From contig NZ_JAINFJ010000001.1 of assembly GCF_019966595.1 (NCBI RefSeq), forward strand, positions 434,001 through 498,000: DNA of 64,000 nt. Reading direction: 5' to 3'. Below the pieces are notes generated by a model. The model was not told where the DNA came from and ran no database searches. It saw nothing but the letters and a program-made list of their open reading frames with translations. Of this stretch, positions 1 to 7,217 are shown in pieces. The DNA comes from Oricola indica. GTDB taxonomy: Bacteria; Pseudomonadota; Alphaproteobacteria; Rhizobiales; Rhizobiaceae. Within the stretch, counting starts at the first letter, position 1; each line of letters opens with the position of its first letter. Made by a program: the position numbers and the translations under genes.

Positions 1-937
1 CGACAGCCGCCAGCGCCGCGCCTTCGGCCACGCCGTGGCAGCCGACCTCGGCGAAAACGACATCCGAGGGATTGGCGAGGCGTGGGGTTTCGGCCTCGAG
101 AGCCGCGGCGTCGAAGAACCGGGCCGGAACGCCCAATTGGCTTGCGACGTGATGAACGGCCGCTTCGTCCGCCTTCAGGTCGAGCGAACAGACGACGCCC
201 ACCGCCTGCTCGGCAAGCCCGGCATCGGCCAGCGTTTCACGCACGAGTGCCCAGGCTTCCTCCGGATCGCAGCCGCGTTCGCAGCCAAGTCCCAATGCTA
301 GACGGCTCGGGTGGTAGACCAGTTCGCGGTCGCCGGGCACACGGAGCCGGTCGGTCACGCTGAGCGTCACCTCGCCATTGCCCGCCAGCGGCAGGCCGCT
401 GCCGGATAGCCATTGCGCTTCGCCGTCCAGCACGGCGTCCGCGCCGGCGAGCAGGTCAGCCATCACGTCTTTCGCGGCATCCGGATTGGCGAGCGCATAC
501 CCCTCGGGCGGCGCGTCCAGAGCGACCCCGAAGCGCAGGTCGCCGGCTGTCGTCACCGCCGCCATGCCGCCAAGCGCGAAGGCTATCTCCTCGGCCATGC
601 GGTTCGCGCCATGATGGCCGCCAAGCAGCGGAACGGATGCATGCCCATCCTCGGCGACAGCGATCACCGGCGGCTCCTCGCGCTTGGCCGCCAGGAGCGG
701 CGCAAGAATGCGGATGACCGCGCCCGACGCCATCACAGCGACGATCGGCACGCGATCGAGGAACAACGCCTGCATATGCGCTTTCGTATCGTCGAACAGC
801 ACGACGCCATCCGCGGGCGCCACACGCCGACGTGCCGCGTGGATCACCCCGCCGGTCGTGTTGCGGATGGTCTCGGCGACAGGCATCGCCGCATCGCTCA
901 GGATGACGATGGCGGGCGACAGGGGTTCAGCGGACAT
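1..937 (-). CDS. cbiG: CbiG-type cobalamin biosynthesis protein, probably the N-terminal part of a CbiG-CobJ fusion (partial)
   Basis: About 312 codons are visible, starting at the ATG on 937-935 and running off the left edge with no stop. The N-terminus reads as a CbiG N-terminal domain with an IVILSDAAMP-like start. The last visible residues contain GLGCERGCDPEEA, typical of the CbiG C-terminal (CobE-like) domain. CbiG opens the ring lactone of cobalt-precorrin-5A and releases the C20 fragment. In several alphaproteobacteria CbiG is fused ahead of CobJ, the precorrin-3B C17-methyltransferase; whether this gene continues into CobJ cannot be seen. The start overlaps the end of cobI by 11 bases, so it is co-transcribed and probably translationally coupled. 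The family call is firm; the fusion is inference. Confidence 0.8.
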   Translation of the reverse strand, partial: MSAEPLSPAIVILSDAAMPVAETIRNTTGGVIHAARRRVAPADGVVLFDDTKAHMQALFLDRVPIVAVMASGAVIRILAPLLAAKREEPPVIAVAEDGHASVPLLGGHHGANRMAEEIAFALGGMAAVTTAGDLRFGVALDAPPEGYALANPDAAKDVMADLLAGADAVLDGEAQWLSGSGLPLAGNGEVTLSVTDRLRVPGDRELVYHPSRLALGLGCERGCDPEEAWALVRETLADAGLAEQAVGVVCSLDLKADEAAVHHVASQLGVPARFFDAAALEAETPRLANPSDVVFAEVGCHGVAEGAALAAV

Positions 938-1667
938 CGAGGGGCTTTCCGGCAGGAAGCGCGCGGATCCAGTCCTCCGCGCCCTTGTAGATCAGGATCA
1001 TCGAGAAATAGGGTGCGGTGTCGACCGTAGCGGATTCAAGCGGCAGGATTTTTTCCTCCGGCAGGCTTACGCGTTCGCAATAGCCCGCGTCGGTCAGCAG
1101 GCCCATCCTTTCGATCACGGAACGGATACGCGCAAAGTGACGCCCGACCTTCATGATCGCGACTGCGTCCGCCGCGACGATGCGGGCTTCCATCTCGGCG
1201 TCCGGCAAGGGTCCGGGGATGACCGTCAGGACATCGTTGCGCGCGGCGATCGGCCGCCGCAGCGCCGCAGCCGAGGCCATGACGGAGGAAACACCGGGAA
1301 CGATCTCGGTCGGATAATCCCCGCCGAGCCGTTCGAAGAGGTACATGAAGGAGCCGTAGAAGAAGGGGTCGCCTTCGCACAGGACCGCCACGTCGTGACC
1401 CTTATCGAGATGCGCCGCGATTTCGCTTGCCGCTTCGTCATAGATTTCAGCCGCCGGGAAACGCTGCGTGCGCATCGGCACAACGATCGGAATCTCGTGC
1501 TGGAAGGGTGAGAGCGTTTCGGCAACGATGGCGCGCGCGAAACTCTCGCCGCTGTCAGGCGCTGGATAGGCGACGACCGGCACTTCCTTCAGGATGCGAT
1601 GCGCTTTCAGCGTCAGCAGTTCCGGATCGCCCGGCCCGACGCCGAGCCCGTATAGTGTGCCCGTCAT
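927..1667 (-). CDS. cobI: Precorrin-2 C20-methyltransferase CobI
   Basis: A 246-residue AdoMet-dependent methyltransferase that converts precorrin-2 to precorrin-3A in corrin ring synthesis. The N-terminal GLGVGPGDPELLTL (about residues 6-19) is the tetrapyrrole-methylase signature. CEGDPFFYGSFMYL near residue 97 is the second conserved block. Length matches the family. A longer frame starts at 1715, but the ATG at 1667 overlaps the cobL stop as ATGA and directly precedes the conserved domain, so it is preferred. It is the fourth enzyme gene of the cbiX-cobH-cobL-cobI run, each gene touching or overlapping the next, and it overlaps the following cbiG-type gene by 11 bases. Confidence 0.95.
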   Translation of the reverse strand: MTGTLYGLGVGPGDPELLTLKAHRILKEVPVVAYPAPDSGESFARAIVAETLSPFQHEIPIVVPMRTQRFPAAEIYDEAASEIAAHLDKGHDVAVLCEGDPFFYGSFMYLFERLGGDYPTEIVPGVSSVMASAAALRRPIAARNDVLTVIPGPLPDAEMEARIVAADAVAIMKVGRHFARIRSVIERMGLLTDAGYCERVSLPEEKILPLESATVDTAPYFSMILIYKGAEDWIRALPAGKPLDVR

Positions 1668-2866
1668 GATTGCTTGACCCATGCCCACTGGACGACGGCC
1701 ATCGAGGGCTTCCACCCCTTGAAAGGGCCGACCGGCTCGGCCGTTTCCACCGCGACGCGCTGCAATTCGCCGCCGAGTTCCTCAAAGGCCGACAAAAGGA
1801 CCGCCTCGCTTTCCAGCGTCACCGCATGGGCGACGAGCCTGCCATGCGGTTTCAGCGCATCAATGCACGCCGCGATCGTTTCGCGGGAAATGCCGCCACC
1901 GATGAACACCGCATCGGGCGCCGGCAGGCCGGCAAGCGCGTCCGGAGCGGTCCCTTCGACAAGTTTCAACTTCGGAGCGCCGAGCCGAAGCGCGTTTTCC
2001 TCGGCCATGGCGCGGCGTTTTTCCTGCGGCTCGATGCCGATTGCGCGCGCCTCGCGGCCGGCGCGCATCCATTCGATGGCAACCGAGCCGCAACCGCAGC
2101 CGAGATCCCATAATACGCCGTCGCGCACCGGCACCAACTTGGATAGCGCCAGCGCGCGCTGGGTGCGCTTGGTGATCTTGCCGTCATGGACGAAGGCATC
2201 GTCCGGCAGGCCGGTGCGCGGCAGGATTTGAGCGTCCGGGCCCGCGACGCATTCGACGGCCAATACGTGGAAATCAGGCACCTCGATGGTCCAGCCTTCG
2301 GCGACGCCCTCGAAGCGAGCCTCGTTCGGTCCGCCAAGCGCGGCCAGAACGGTCAGCTTCGACGGCCCGTAGCCGCGCTCTGTCAGGAGCTTCGCGACAG
2401 TCTCCGGCGATGTCCGGTCCTTGGTCAGAAGCAGCATCCGTACGCCGGGGGCAAACCACGGCACGATCTGTTCGGCAGCGCGGCCATGCACGGTCAGTGT
2501 CTCGACATCGGCGAGCGACCAGCCCATGCGGCAGGAGGCGAACTGGAACGCCGACAATTGCGGATGAAAAACAATCTCCTCGCGCGGGATGCCCTTGAGC
2601 ATTCTCGCGCCGACGGAGAACCACAGCGGATCGCCCGTCACCAGCACGACCACCCGCCTGCCCTTGTGCCGCCTGATCTCGTCGATCATCGCGTCGAAGG
2701 GCGACGGCCATGCGATCCGCTCCGCGGCAACGTTCGGCGCCAGCGAATGATGCCGGTCTCCGCCGACGATCACCTCGGCCTGTTCGACGAGCCGCCGTCC
2801 CTCGGCCGACAAGCCGGCCATGCCGTCCTCGCCTATGCCAATGATATGCAGCCATGGCGCGGTCAT
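1664..2866 (-). CDS. cobL: Precorrin-6Y C5,15-methyltransferase (decarboxylating) CobL
   Basis: A 400-residue two-domain enzyme that methylates C5 and C15 and decarboxylates the acetate side chain at C12 of the corrin ring. The N-terminal CbiE-like half begins with HIIGIGEDGMAGLS and carries VTGDPLWFSVGARML near residue 77. The C-terminal CbiT-like half has the AdoMet motif LWDLGCGCGSVAIEW near residue 255. Full length for a CbiE-CbiT fusion. Start and stop both form four-base ATGA overlaps, with cobH upstream and cobI downstream, so translation is probably coupled. Neither cobK nor cobM is seen in this operon up to the window edge; they may lie beyond the left edge. Confidence 0.95.
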   Translation of the reverse strand: MTAPWLHIIGIGEDGMAGLSAEGRRLVEQAEVIVGGDRHHSLAPNVAAERIAWPSPFDAMIDEIRRHKGRRVVVLVTGDPLWFSVGARMLKGIPREEIVFHPQLSAFQFASCRMGWSLADVETLTVHGRAAEQIVPWFAPGVRMLLLTKDRTSPETVAKLLTERGYGPSKLTVLAALGGPNEARFEGVAEGWTIEVPDFHVLAVECVAGPDAQILPRTGLPDDAFVHDGKITKRTQRALALSKLVPVRDGVLWDLGCGCGSVAIEWMRAGREARAIGIEPQEKRRAMAEENALRLGAPKLKLVEGTAPDALAGLPAPDAVFIGGGISRETIAACIDALKPHGRLVAHAVTLESEAVLLSAFEELGGELQRVAVETAEPVGPFKGWKPSMAVVQWAWVKQS

Positions 2867-3492
2867 GTCTGGTTGCCTCCGGCAAGGGCGTTCAAGGCAG
2901 CGGCTGCAATGGCCGATCCGCCACGCCGACCGCGCACGGTGATGAATGGTACCTCAGGTCGATGCGCGATCAGCGCTTCCTTGCTCTCGACCGCGCCGAC
3001 GAACCCGACCGGGCAGCCGATGATCAGCGCCGGTGCCGCCGCGCCGCGCTCCAGCATCTCGAGCAGGTGGAAAAGGGCCGTCGGTGCGTTGCCGATCACC
3101 ACGACGCTGCCGGCAATGCGGCCTTCGAGCACCTCGATCCCGCCGGCGGAAACGGTCGAGCCGATTTCTTTGGCCGTTGCGCGAGCAGACTCACTGCCAA
3201 CCTCGCACAGCACCGCATTGTCCTTCCCGAGCCGGCTGCGGATGATGCCGCGCCGAACCATCTCGACGTCACATATGATCGCCGCGCCCTCGGCAAGCGC
3301 GCGCCTTCCGGCCTCCGCCGCGCCCGGCGAAATCACGATATCGTCGGCAAGATCGGTCATGCCGCAGGCGTGGATCATGCGGATGGCGACAGCGCGCTCA
3401 TCCGCGCGGAAGCGCGCAAGCTCCGCCTCGCGCTCGATGGTGGCGAAGCTCTCGCGATAGATCGCCGCCGGGTCGCGCAGATAGTCCAGCAT
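2863..3492 (-). CDS. cobH: Precorrin-8X methylmutase CobH
   Basis: A 209-residue enzyme that moves the C11 methyl group to C12, giving hydrogenobyrinic acid. The conserved MIHACGM segment carries the histidine (His41 here) that corresponds to the catalytic His of the family. Further family blocks are the CDVEMVRRGI stretch and the GNAPTALFHLLE stretch around residues 135-146. It lies 9 bases after the cbiX stop and overlaps cobL by four bases. Length and all conserved blocks are intact. CobH acts with metal-free substrates in the aerobic pathway and CbiC with cobalt-containing ones; because the operon also carries cbiX, sequence alone does not settle which form is used here. Confidence 0.94.
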   Translation of the reverse strand: MLDYLRDPAAIYRESFATIEREAELARFRADERAVAIRMIHACGMTDLADDIVISPGAAEAGRRALAEGAAIICDVEMVRRGIIRSRLGKDNAVLCEVGSESARATAKEIGSTVSAGGIEVLEGRIAGSVVVIGNAPTALFHLLEMLERGAAAPALIIGCPVGFVGAVESKEALIAHRPEVPFITVRGRRGGSAIAAAALNALAGGNQT

Positions 3493-3501
3493 CGGAAGGC
3501 T

Positions 3502-4602
3502 TCAGCCCCTGCTTTTTTCCATGCTCTTCGGCCCGAGCGGGTGAGCGGCATGCGGATAGGGGTGATGATGGTGGTGATGCTCGTGCCCGTGATCATGGTC
3601 GTGATCGTGGCTGTGCACCGGCGTCCACTCGATGCCGTGTTCCTTGCAGAAAGCCTCGTCGCGGCAATCGCCATTGCAATCGCCCGCGCAGGGACAATTC
3701 TCCGGCGCGCCACCGACACCCTCGACATGGTGGTGATGGCTTTCCTGCGCCTGACCGACCTCGGCCTCGAAGCCGAGCACCTGCTCGCGATATTTGCACA
3801 TCTGGCAGTTCATGTTGTTTGCGCCGTCGAGGATCTCGCGCACGCGATCGACGAAGGTTTCGATCACCAGATCGTGGTCGTTGAGATAGGGCGCCTTGAC
3901 GAAATCGATCTCTGGATGCTCGGCCGCCACCTCGTCGGTTTGCGAATAGATCCGCTTCACCAGAACGCCGGTGAACAGGAAATAGGGAAACACGACGATA
4001 CGCCGATAGCCGAGCTTCGCGGCATGCTGGAGCGCCGGCTTGACGAGCGGGAACGTGACGCCCGAATAGGCAGTCTCCGCCCAGCCGAAGCCGAGGCCTT
4101 CCCAGAGCATCCGCATGACTTTCGCGACGTTGGAATTGGCGTCCGGGTCGGATGCGCCACGTCCGACGACGACCAGCATGGTCTCCTCCATCGGCACGTC
4201 GCTCTCGCAGGCGTCGAGCGCCTCCCTGACACGCTCGCCCGCCGCGCGGATCATCTTCAGATCGATACCGAGCTCGCGGCCGTAATCGATTCTGACGTCA
4301 GGGTTTTTCGCCTGGTAGCTGTTGAGCACGGAAGGCAGGTCGTTCTTGGCGTGGCCGGCGGCGAACAGCATGCCCGGCACCGCGAGGATATGGTCGACGC
4401 CCTTCTCCTTCAGCGCATCCAGCCCCTTGTGCAGGACGGGATTGGCGAATTCCAGATAGCCATAATCGACCGGCCATTGCGGAAAGCGTTCACGCAGCCG
4501 AAGCGCCAGCTTGGAGAACTCCCCGACCGCGTTCTGATTACGGCTGCCATGGCCGCAGACCATGATGCCGTAGCGCGGTGCGCCCGAAATACCTTTGAGC
4601 AT
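3502..4602 (-). CDS. cbiX: Sirohydrochlorin cobaltochelatase CbiX (long form with cysteine-rich and His-rich tail)
   Basis: A 366-residue chelatase that inserts cobalt into sirohydrochlorin, the early cobalt-insertion step. Two CbiX repeats are visible: the first has VCGHGSRNQN (His18), the second VVVGRGASDPDANSN near residue 154. After them come MNCQMCKYRE (the MxCxxC motif known from iron-sulphur-binding long CbiX proteins), a further Cys-rich stretch CPCAGDCNGDC, and a tail of alternating His and Asp ending in six His. The tail is likely a metal store or delivery segment. The gene starts 3 bases after the small secreted protein gene and 9 bases before cobH. Finding it together with cobN, a late aerobic chelatase, is notable. 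Confidence 0.93.
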   Translation of the reverse strand: MLKGISGAPRYGIMVCGHGSRNQNAVGEFSKLALRLRERFPQWPVDYGYLEFANPVLHKGLDALKEKGVDHILAVPGMLFAAGHAKNDLPSVLNSYQAKNPDVRIDYGRELGIDLKMIRAAGERVREALDACESDVPMEETMLVVVGRGASDPDANSNVAKVMRMLWEGLGFGWAETAYSGVTFPLVKPALQHAAKLGYRRIVVFPYFLFTGVLVKRIYSQTDEVAAEHPEIDFVKAPYLNDHDLVIETFVDRVREILDGANNMNCQMCKYREQVLGFEAEVGQAQESHHHHVEGVGGAPENCPCAGDCNGDCRDEAFCKEHGIEWTPVHSHDHDHDHGHEHHHHHHPYPHAAHPLGPKSMEKSRG

Positions 4603-4605
4603 GTC

Positions 4606-4851
4606 TCAGGCCTCTGCCGGTGTTTCGTCGCCCGCCGCATCCTCGGCTTGCGTCTCGTCTTCCTTGCGCTCGGCGTCTTTCTTCTTGCCAAGCGTCGATA
4701 CGGCAACCGCGATCGCGGCGGCGGCGCCAGCGGCGGCCAGCCCGATCCAGTGGCTGTGGCCCGCGACCTCGCCGACATGGCCCAGATGCGCGGAAGCGGG
4801 CGTCGCGGCGAGTGACGCCAATAGAACGGCAAGGCCCGTTGCAGATTTCAT
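4606..4851 (-). CDS. Small secreted or membrane His-containing protein (DUF6732-like), first gene of the cbiX operon
   Basis: An 81-residue protein with an N-terminal signal peptide (KSATGLAVLLASLAATPASA) followed by a short mature part HLGHVGEVAGHSHWIG, one hydrophobic helix of about 18 residues and a charged tail rich in Glu, Asp and Lys. I recognise it as the type annotated DUF6732 beside cobalamin genes; that label is from memory. The His residues just after the signal peptide suggest metal binding at the membrane surface, perhaps in cobalt uptake (inference). The ATG at 4851 is chosen because GAGGACGAGAATC precedes it and it gives a signal peptide. A longer frame from a TTG at 4890 has no such support. 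It is the first gene after the structured leader at 4879-5020. Confidence 0.75.
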   Translation of the reverse strand: MKSATGLAVLLASLAATPASAHLGHVGEVAGHSHWIGLAAAGAAAAIAVAVSTLGKKKDAERKEDETQAEDAAGDETPAEA

Positions 4852-4878
4852 GATTCTCGTCCTCAAGGTCCGGTTTTC

Positions 4879-5020
4879 CGTTATCGCCAAATGCGCGGCT
4901 TCCGGCGTGACGCCGGCAAATGCCAGGACCTAGCGGCAGTTCTGCTGCGACACCCCCGGTTTGGGTCGGCTGCAACGGACACCTCTCGGCCCCGAACGCG
5001 TCGAGGCACTGCCGATAACG
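4879..5020 (-). ncRNA. Candidate structured 5' leader RNA of the cbiX-cob operon (possible cobalt or cobalamin sensor)
   Basis: The 5' end CGTTATCG (5020-5013) pairs perfectly over 8 bp with CGATAACG (4886-4879). Inside, GCAGT/ACTGC (5012-5008 with 4940-4936) makes a stacked second helix. Further hairpins are CTCG/CGAG within 5004-4985, GCTAG/CTGGC near 4934-4922, and CCGGCG-TCA-CGCCGG at 4916-4902. The predicted transcription start from the promoter at 5055-5027 falls at about 5020, exactly where the closing helix begins. The classical B12-box sequence found in the other leader is not visible, although CAGCCGACCC (4972-4963) recurs there (20488-20479). It is located 28 bases before the first gene. 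I cannot assign it to a known riboswitch class. Confidence 0.5.
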
Positions 5021-5026
5021 AGGCGC

Positions 5027-5055
5027 ACCCTAGGCGTCCGGCCCGGCAGGGTCAA
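5027..5055 (-). promoter_or_regulatory. Sigma70-type promoter of the cbiX-cob operon
   Basis: Reading on the minus strand, TTGACC (5055-5050) and TAGGGT (5032-5027) are separated by 17 bases. The -35 hexamer matches consensus at five of six positions; the -10 is weaker. The start would lie near 5020, the first base of the structured leader. Confidence 0.5.
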
Positions 5056-5094
5056 TTCGATGCGCGACCTTCGAAACGGAAATTGCGACGCCGA

Positions 5095-5520
5095 TCAGCT
5101 CCGGCGTATTTCGGTGATGTCGAAACCCAGCAAATCGGCGATGCGCGCCAGGAAGCGTTCCTCGCGCCGGTCGATCTCGCTGTCGGCCTCCGCGATCGCG
5201 ATCATGCGGTCGAGAAGACGCTGCCGCCGCTCCATCGGCAGCTCGGCAAAGACCGCGGCAGCCTGGGCGGGAGACGTCTCGTAGGCGAAATCCTGCATGT
5301 ATTCATAGACGCCGTCCATGGCGTCCGGGTCGAGGCCGAAACTGTCCCGGCAGATCCGCTTGAAGATGTCGAGTTCGCCCTGCCTGACTTCACCGTCGGC
5401 GAGGATGACCTTGAACAGCAGCAACAATTCCGCGGTCAGGGCCGGGTCGTTGGCGACGAGCCGAACCACCTTTTCCTTTTCCAGCCGCGATTTCAAAGCT
5501 TCAAGCCAGGCAAATGCCAT
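5095..5520 (-). CDS. TerB-family (DjlA N-terminal-like) protein
   Basis: A 141-residue cytoplasmic, largely helical protein. Acidic-helix repeats such as LLLLFKVILADGEVRQGEL and MIAIAEADSEIDRREERF are the TerB fold signature, in which paired DGE/DSE motifs may bind metal. TerB proteins are associated with tellurite resistance and stress responses, but no ter operon is nearby, so the specific role is unknown. The ATG at 5520 is preceded by AGGGAGG and starts the conserved domain; a longer frame from 5574 begins with Arg-rich non-conserved residues and was not used. It lies in the same direction as, and 240 bases upstream of, the cbiX operon, which has its own promoter. Confidence 0.75.
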   Translation of the reverse strand: MAFAWLEALKSRLEKEKVVRLVANDPALTAELLLLFKVILADGEVRQGELDIFKRICRDSFGLDPDAMDGVYEYMQDFAYETSPAQAAAVFAELPMERRQRLLDRMIAIAEADSEIDRREERFLARIADLLGFDITEIRRS

Positions 5521-5612
5521 CGATCCGCGCCTCCCTGCGCCCGGCCAGACTACCCTGAGTCGCCGCTTGCGCAAATCGCGGCTCTGTGGTCTAGCGCCGA
5601 AGGAAAATCACC

Positions 5613-6398
5613 ATGTTCGAATTCCCGTCCGAAATCGTCGCGCTCCTCGTCCTCGCCGCCTTCCTGGCGGGGTTTGTCGATTCCATAGCCGGCGGCGGCG
5701 GGCTCGTTACAATCCCAGCGCTCCTGCTGGCCGGCGCACCGCCTGTCTACGCGCTCGGCACCAACAAGCTGCAGGGCATGTTCGGCGCGGCGTCGGCGAC
5801 CTGGAGCTATGCGCGCCACGGCCATGTCGACCTGAAAACGCAGGCGCTTCCGGCCCTGCTCGCCTTTGCCGGGAGCATCCTCGGCGCGCTGACCGCCACC
5901 GTACTGCCCGGCCGGATATTCGGCGCAGTATTGCCTGTCCTGCTGGTCGCGATCGCCATCTATTTCCTGCTGCGTCCCGGCCTCGACGATATCGATCGTG
6001 CCCGGCGAATGAGCCCGGCCCTATTCGGCTTCACCATCGTTCCGCTGATCGGTTTCTATGACGGGCTGTTCGGCCCCGGCACGGGTTCATTCTTCATGCT
6101 GGCTTTCGTGGCGCTCGCCGGTTACGGCTTGCTGCGATCCACTGCCCATACCAAGCTTCTGAATCTCGCTTCCAATGTCGGCGGGCTCGTGCTGTTCGCC
6201 GTCGCCGGCGCGGTTTTCTGGAAGATCGGCCTGATCATGGGCGCCGCGCAGTTCGCGGGCGCGCAGGTCGGTTCGCGCGTGGCGATGAAAGGCGGCGCAC
6301 GCATCATCAAGCCGCTGCTCGTGATCACCTGCCTCGCGCTGGCGGTCAAACTGGTCAGCGATCCCACTCACCCGCTGAGGCTCTGGCTGGGCCTCTAG
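5613..6398 (+). CDS. TauE/SafE family anion exporter (UPF0721)
   Basis: A 261-residue integral membrane protein of the TauE/SafE family. Members export sulphite, sulphoacetate or similar organic anions across the cytoplasmic membrane. Both family signature repeats are visible: FVDSIAGGGGLVTIPALLLA near residues 22-41 and YDGLFGPGTGSFFMLAF near residues 149-165. About eight hydrophobic segments are spread along the chain. A GAAGGAAA ribosome site precedes the ATG. The gene converges with the TetR gene, with only one base between their stops. No sulphonate or sulphur gene is adjacent, so the substrate is unknown. Confidence 0.88.
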   Translation: MFEFPSEIVALLVLAAFLAGFVDSIAGGGGLVTIPALLLAGAPPVYALGTNKLQGMFGAASATWSYARHGHVDLKTQALPALLAFAGSILGALTATVLPGRIFGAVLPVLLVAIAIYFLLRPGLDDIDRARRMSPALFGFTIVPLIGFYDGLFGPGTGSFFMLAFVALAGYGLLRSTAHTKLLNLASNVGGLVLFAVAGAVFWKIGLIMGAAQFAGAQVGSRVAMKGGARIIKPLLVITCLALAVKLVSDPTHPLRLWLGL

Positions 6399-6399
6399 G

Positions 6400-7098
6400 T
6401 CAGGCCTTCTTCAGGGCGTCCGTTCCGTAATAGGCAAGAAACATGTCGACGCCGCTGTCCACCGCGCGGGCGATGAGTTCCTCGTCGGGCGGCGCGTCCA
6501 GCGCGCCGAAGATGCACTTGCGGGTCAAACCGCCCGAACACAGGGCGAAAAACTGCTGCGCGGCCAGTTCGCCGTCGGGAATGTCGAGAGTTCCGGCCTC
6601 GGTCTGCCTGTCGAAATAGGCGACCAGATGCCCCTTCCCCGAATCGGGACCGGTATCGAAGAAAAGCTTGCCGAGTTCGGGCATGCGCTCGGTAATGCCG
6701 ATCACCATCCTTTGCACGCGCGTCAGCTGCTTCGACGTCAACAGGGTCGCGAGCGCCATCCCGTAGCGCATCAACGTTTCGCGAACGGTGCCTCGCTCGT
6801 TGAGCGTCTCCGTAAGCATGGCGAGCTTCGTCCGGCGCTCGCGTTCGATGAGCGCGCCGAAGAGATCTTCCTTGTTCTCGAAATATACATAGATCGTACC
6901 CTTCGAGACGCCGGCCTCGCGGGTGATATCGTTCATGCTCGCCCCGTCGAAACCAACTCGCAGGAAGACGCTCCGCGCGCCGTCGAGAATCTGCTGGCGC
7001 TTCGCCGGATCCTGCCCGGCCACCCGGCGGCTCGGCGCACTGCCAGCGGCATGCATGGCTTTCTTCAGGCTTTCAGCGCTTTTCAACGATGTCGGCAT
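6400..7098 (-). CDS. TetR/AcrR family transcriptional repressor of the adjacent efflux pump
   Basis: A 232-residue regulator. The N-terminal HTH (about residues 35-80) contains ILDGARSVFLRVGFDGAS and the recognition helix VSKGTIYVYFENKEDLF. The ligand-binding C-terminal half resembles the AcrR-type tetracyclin-repressor C-terminal domain. The frame is open to 7158, but the ATG at 7098 follows GAGGA and leaves the two palindromes at 7114-7135 and 7175-7193 outside the coding region, so it is preferred. It is transcribed divergently from the HlyD/EmrB pump genes and very likely represses both directions from those palindromes; release by a pump substrate is the usual logic of this family. Confidence 0.87.
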   Translation of the reverse strand: MPTSLKSAESLKKAMHAAGSAPSRRVAGQDPAKRQQILDGARSVFLRVGFDGASMNDITREAGVSKGTIYVYFENKEDLFGALIERERRTKLAMLTETLNERGTVRETLMRYGMALATLLTSKQLTRVQRMVIGITERMPELGKLFFDTGPDSGKGHLVAYFDRQTEAGTLDIPDGELAAQQFFALCSGGLTRKCIFGALDAPPDEELIARAVDSGVDMFLAYYGTDALKKA

Positions 7099-7113
7099 TC
7101 GGTCCTCGACAAG

Positions 7114-7135
7114 AATCGAACCACGCGGTTCGATT
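7114..7135. promoter_or_regulatory. Candidate TetR operator 1
   Basis: A perfect 9-bp inverted repeat, AATCGAACC - ACGC - GGTTCGATT, lies 16 bases upstream of the chosen TetR start. The half-site core CGAACC/GGTTCG is shared with operator 2. Confidence 0.65.
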
Positions 7136-7174
7136 TCCACTTGATATGGCGCGCGCATGCATTTATGTCAATTC

Positions 7175-7193
7175 GAACCGAACGGTTCGGTTC
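7175..7193. promoter_or_regulatory. Candidate TetR operator 2
   Basis: A perfect 9-bp inverted repeat, GAACCGAAC - G - GTTCGGTTC, lies 24 bases upstream of the HlyD-type gene. It shares the GAACC/GGTTC half-site with operator 1, so one repressor could control both divergent promoters. Confidence 0.7.
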
Positions 7194-7217
7194 AATTTAA
7201 TCACTGAGTAGGCACCC

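Noticed and set aside
927-1715. Longer cobI frame starting at 1715
   Set aside because: It would run deep into cobL, and the ATG at 1667 gives an ATGA overlap and the conserved N-terminus.
3593-3640. Short repeats in the His-rich codons of cbiX (and the similar stretch in cobW at 18930-18990)
   Set aside because: They are codon repeats encoding His/Asp tracts, not a CRISPR or regulatory repeat.
4879-5020. Standard cobalamin riboswitch on the plus strand, suggested by GCCAGGACC near 4923-4931
   Set aside because: The remaining conserved elements are missing in that direction and the upstream part would be coding sequence.
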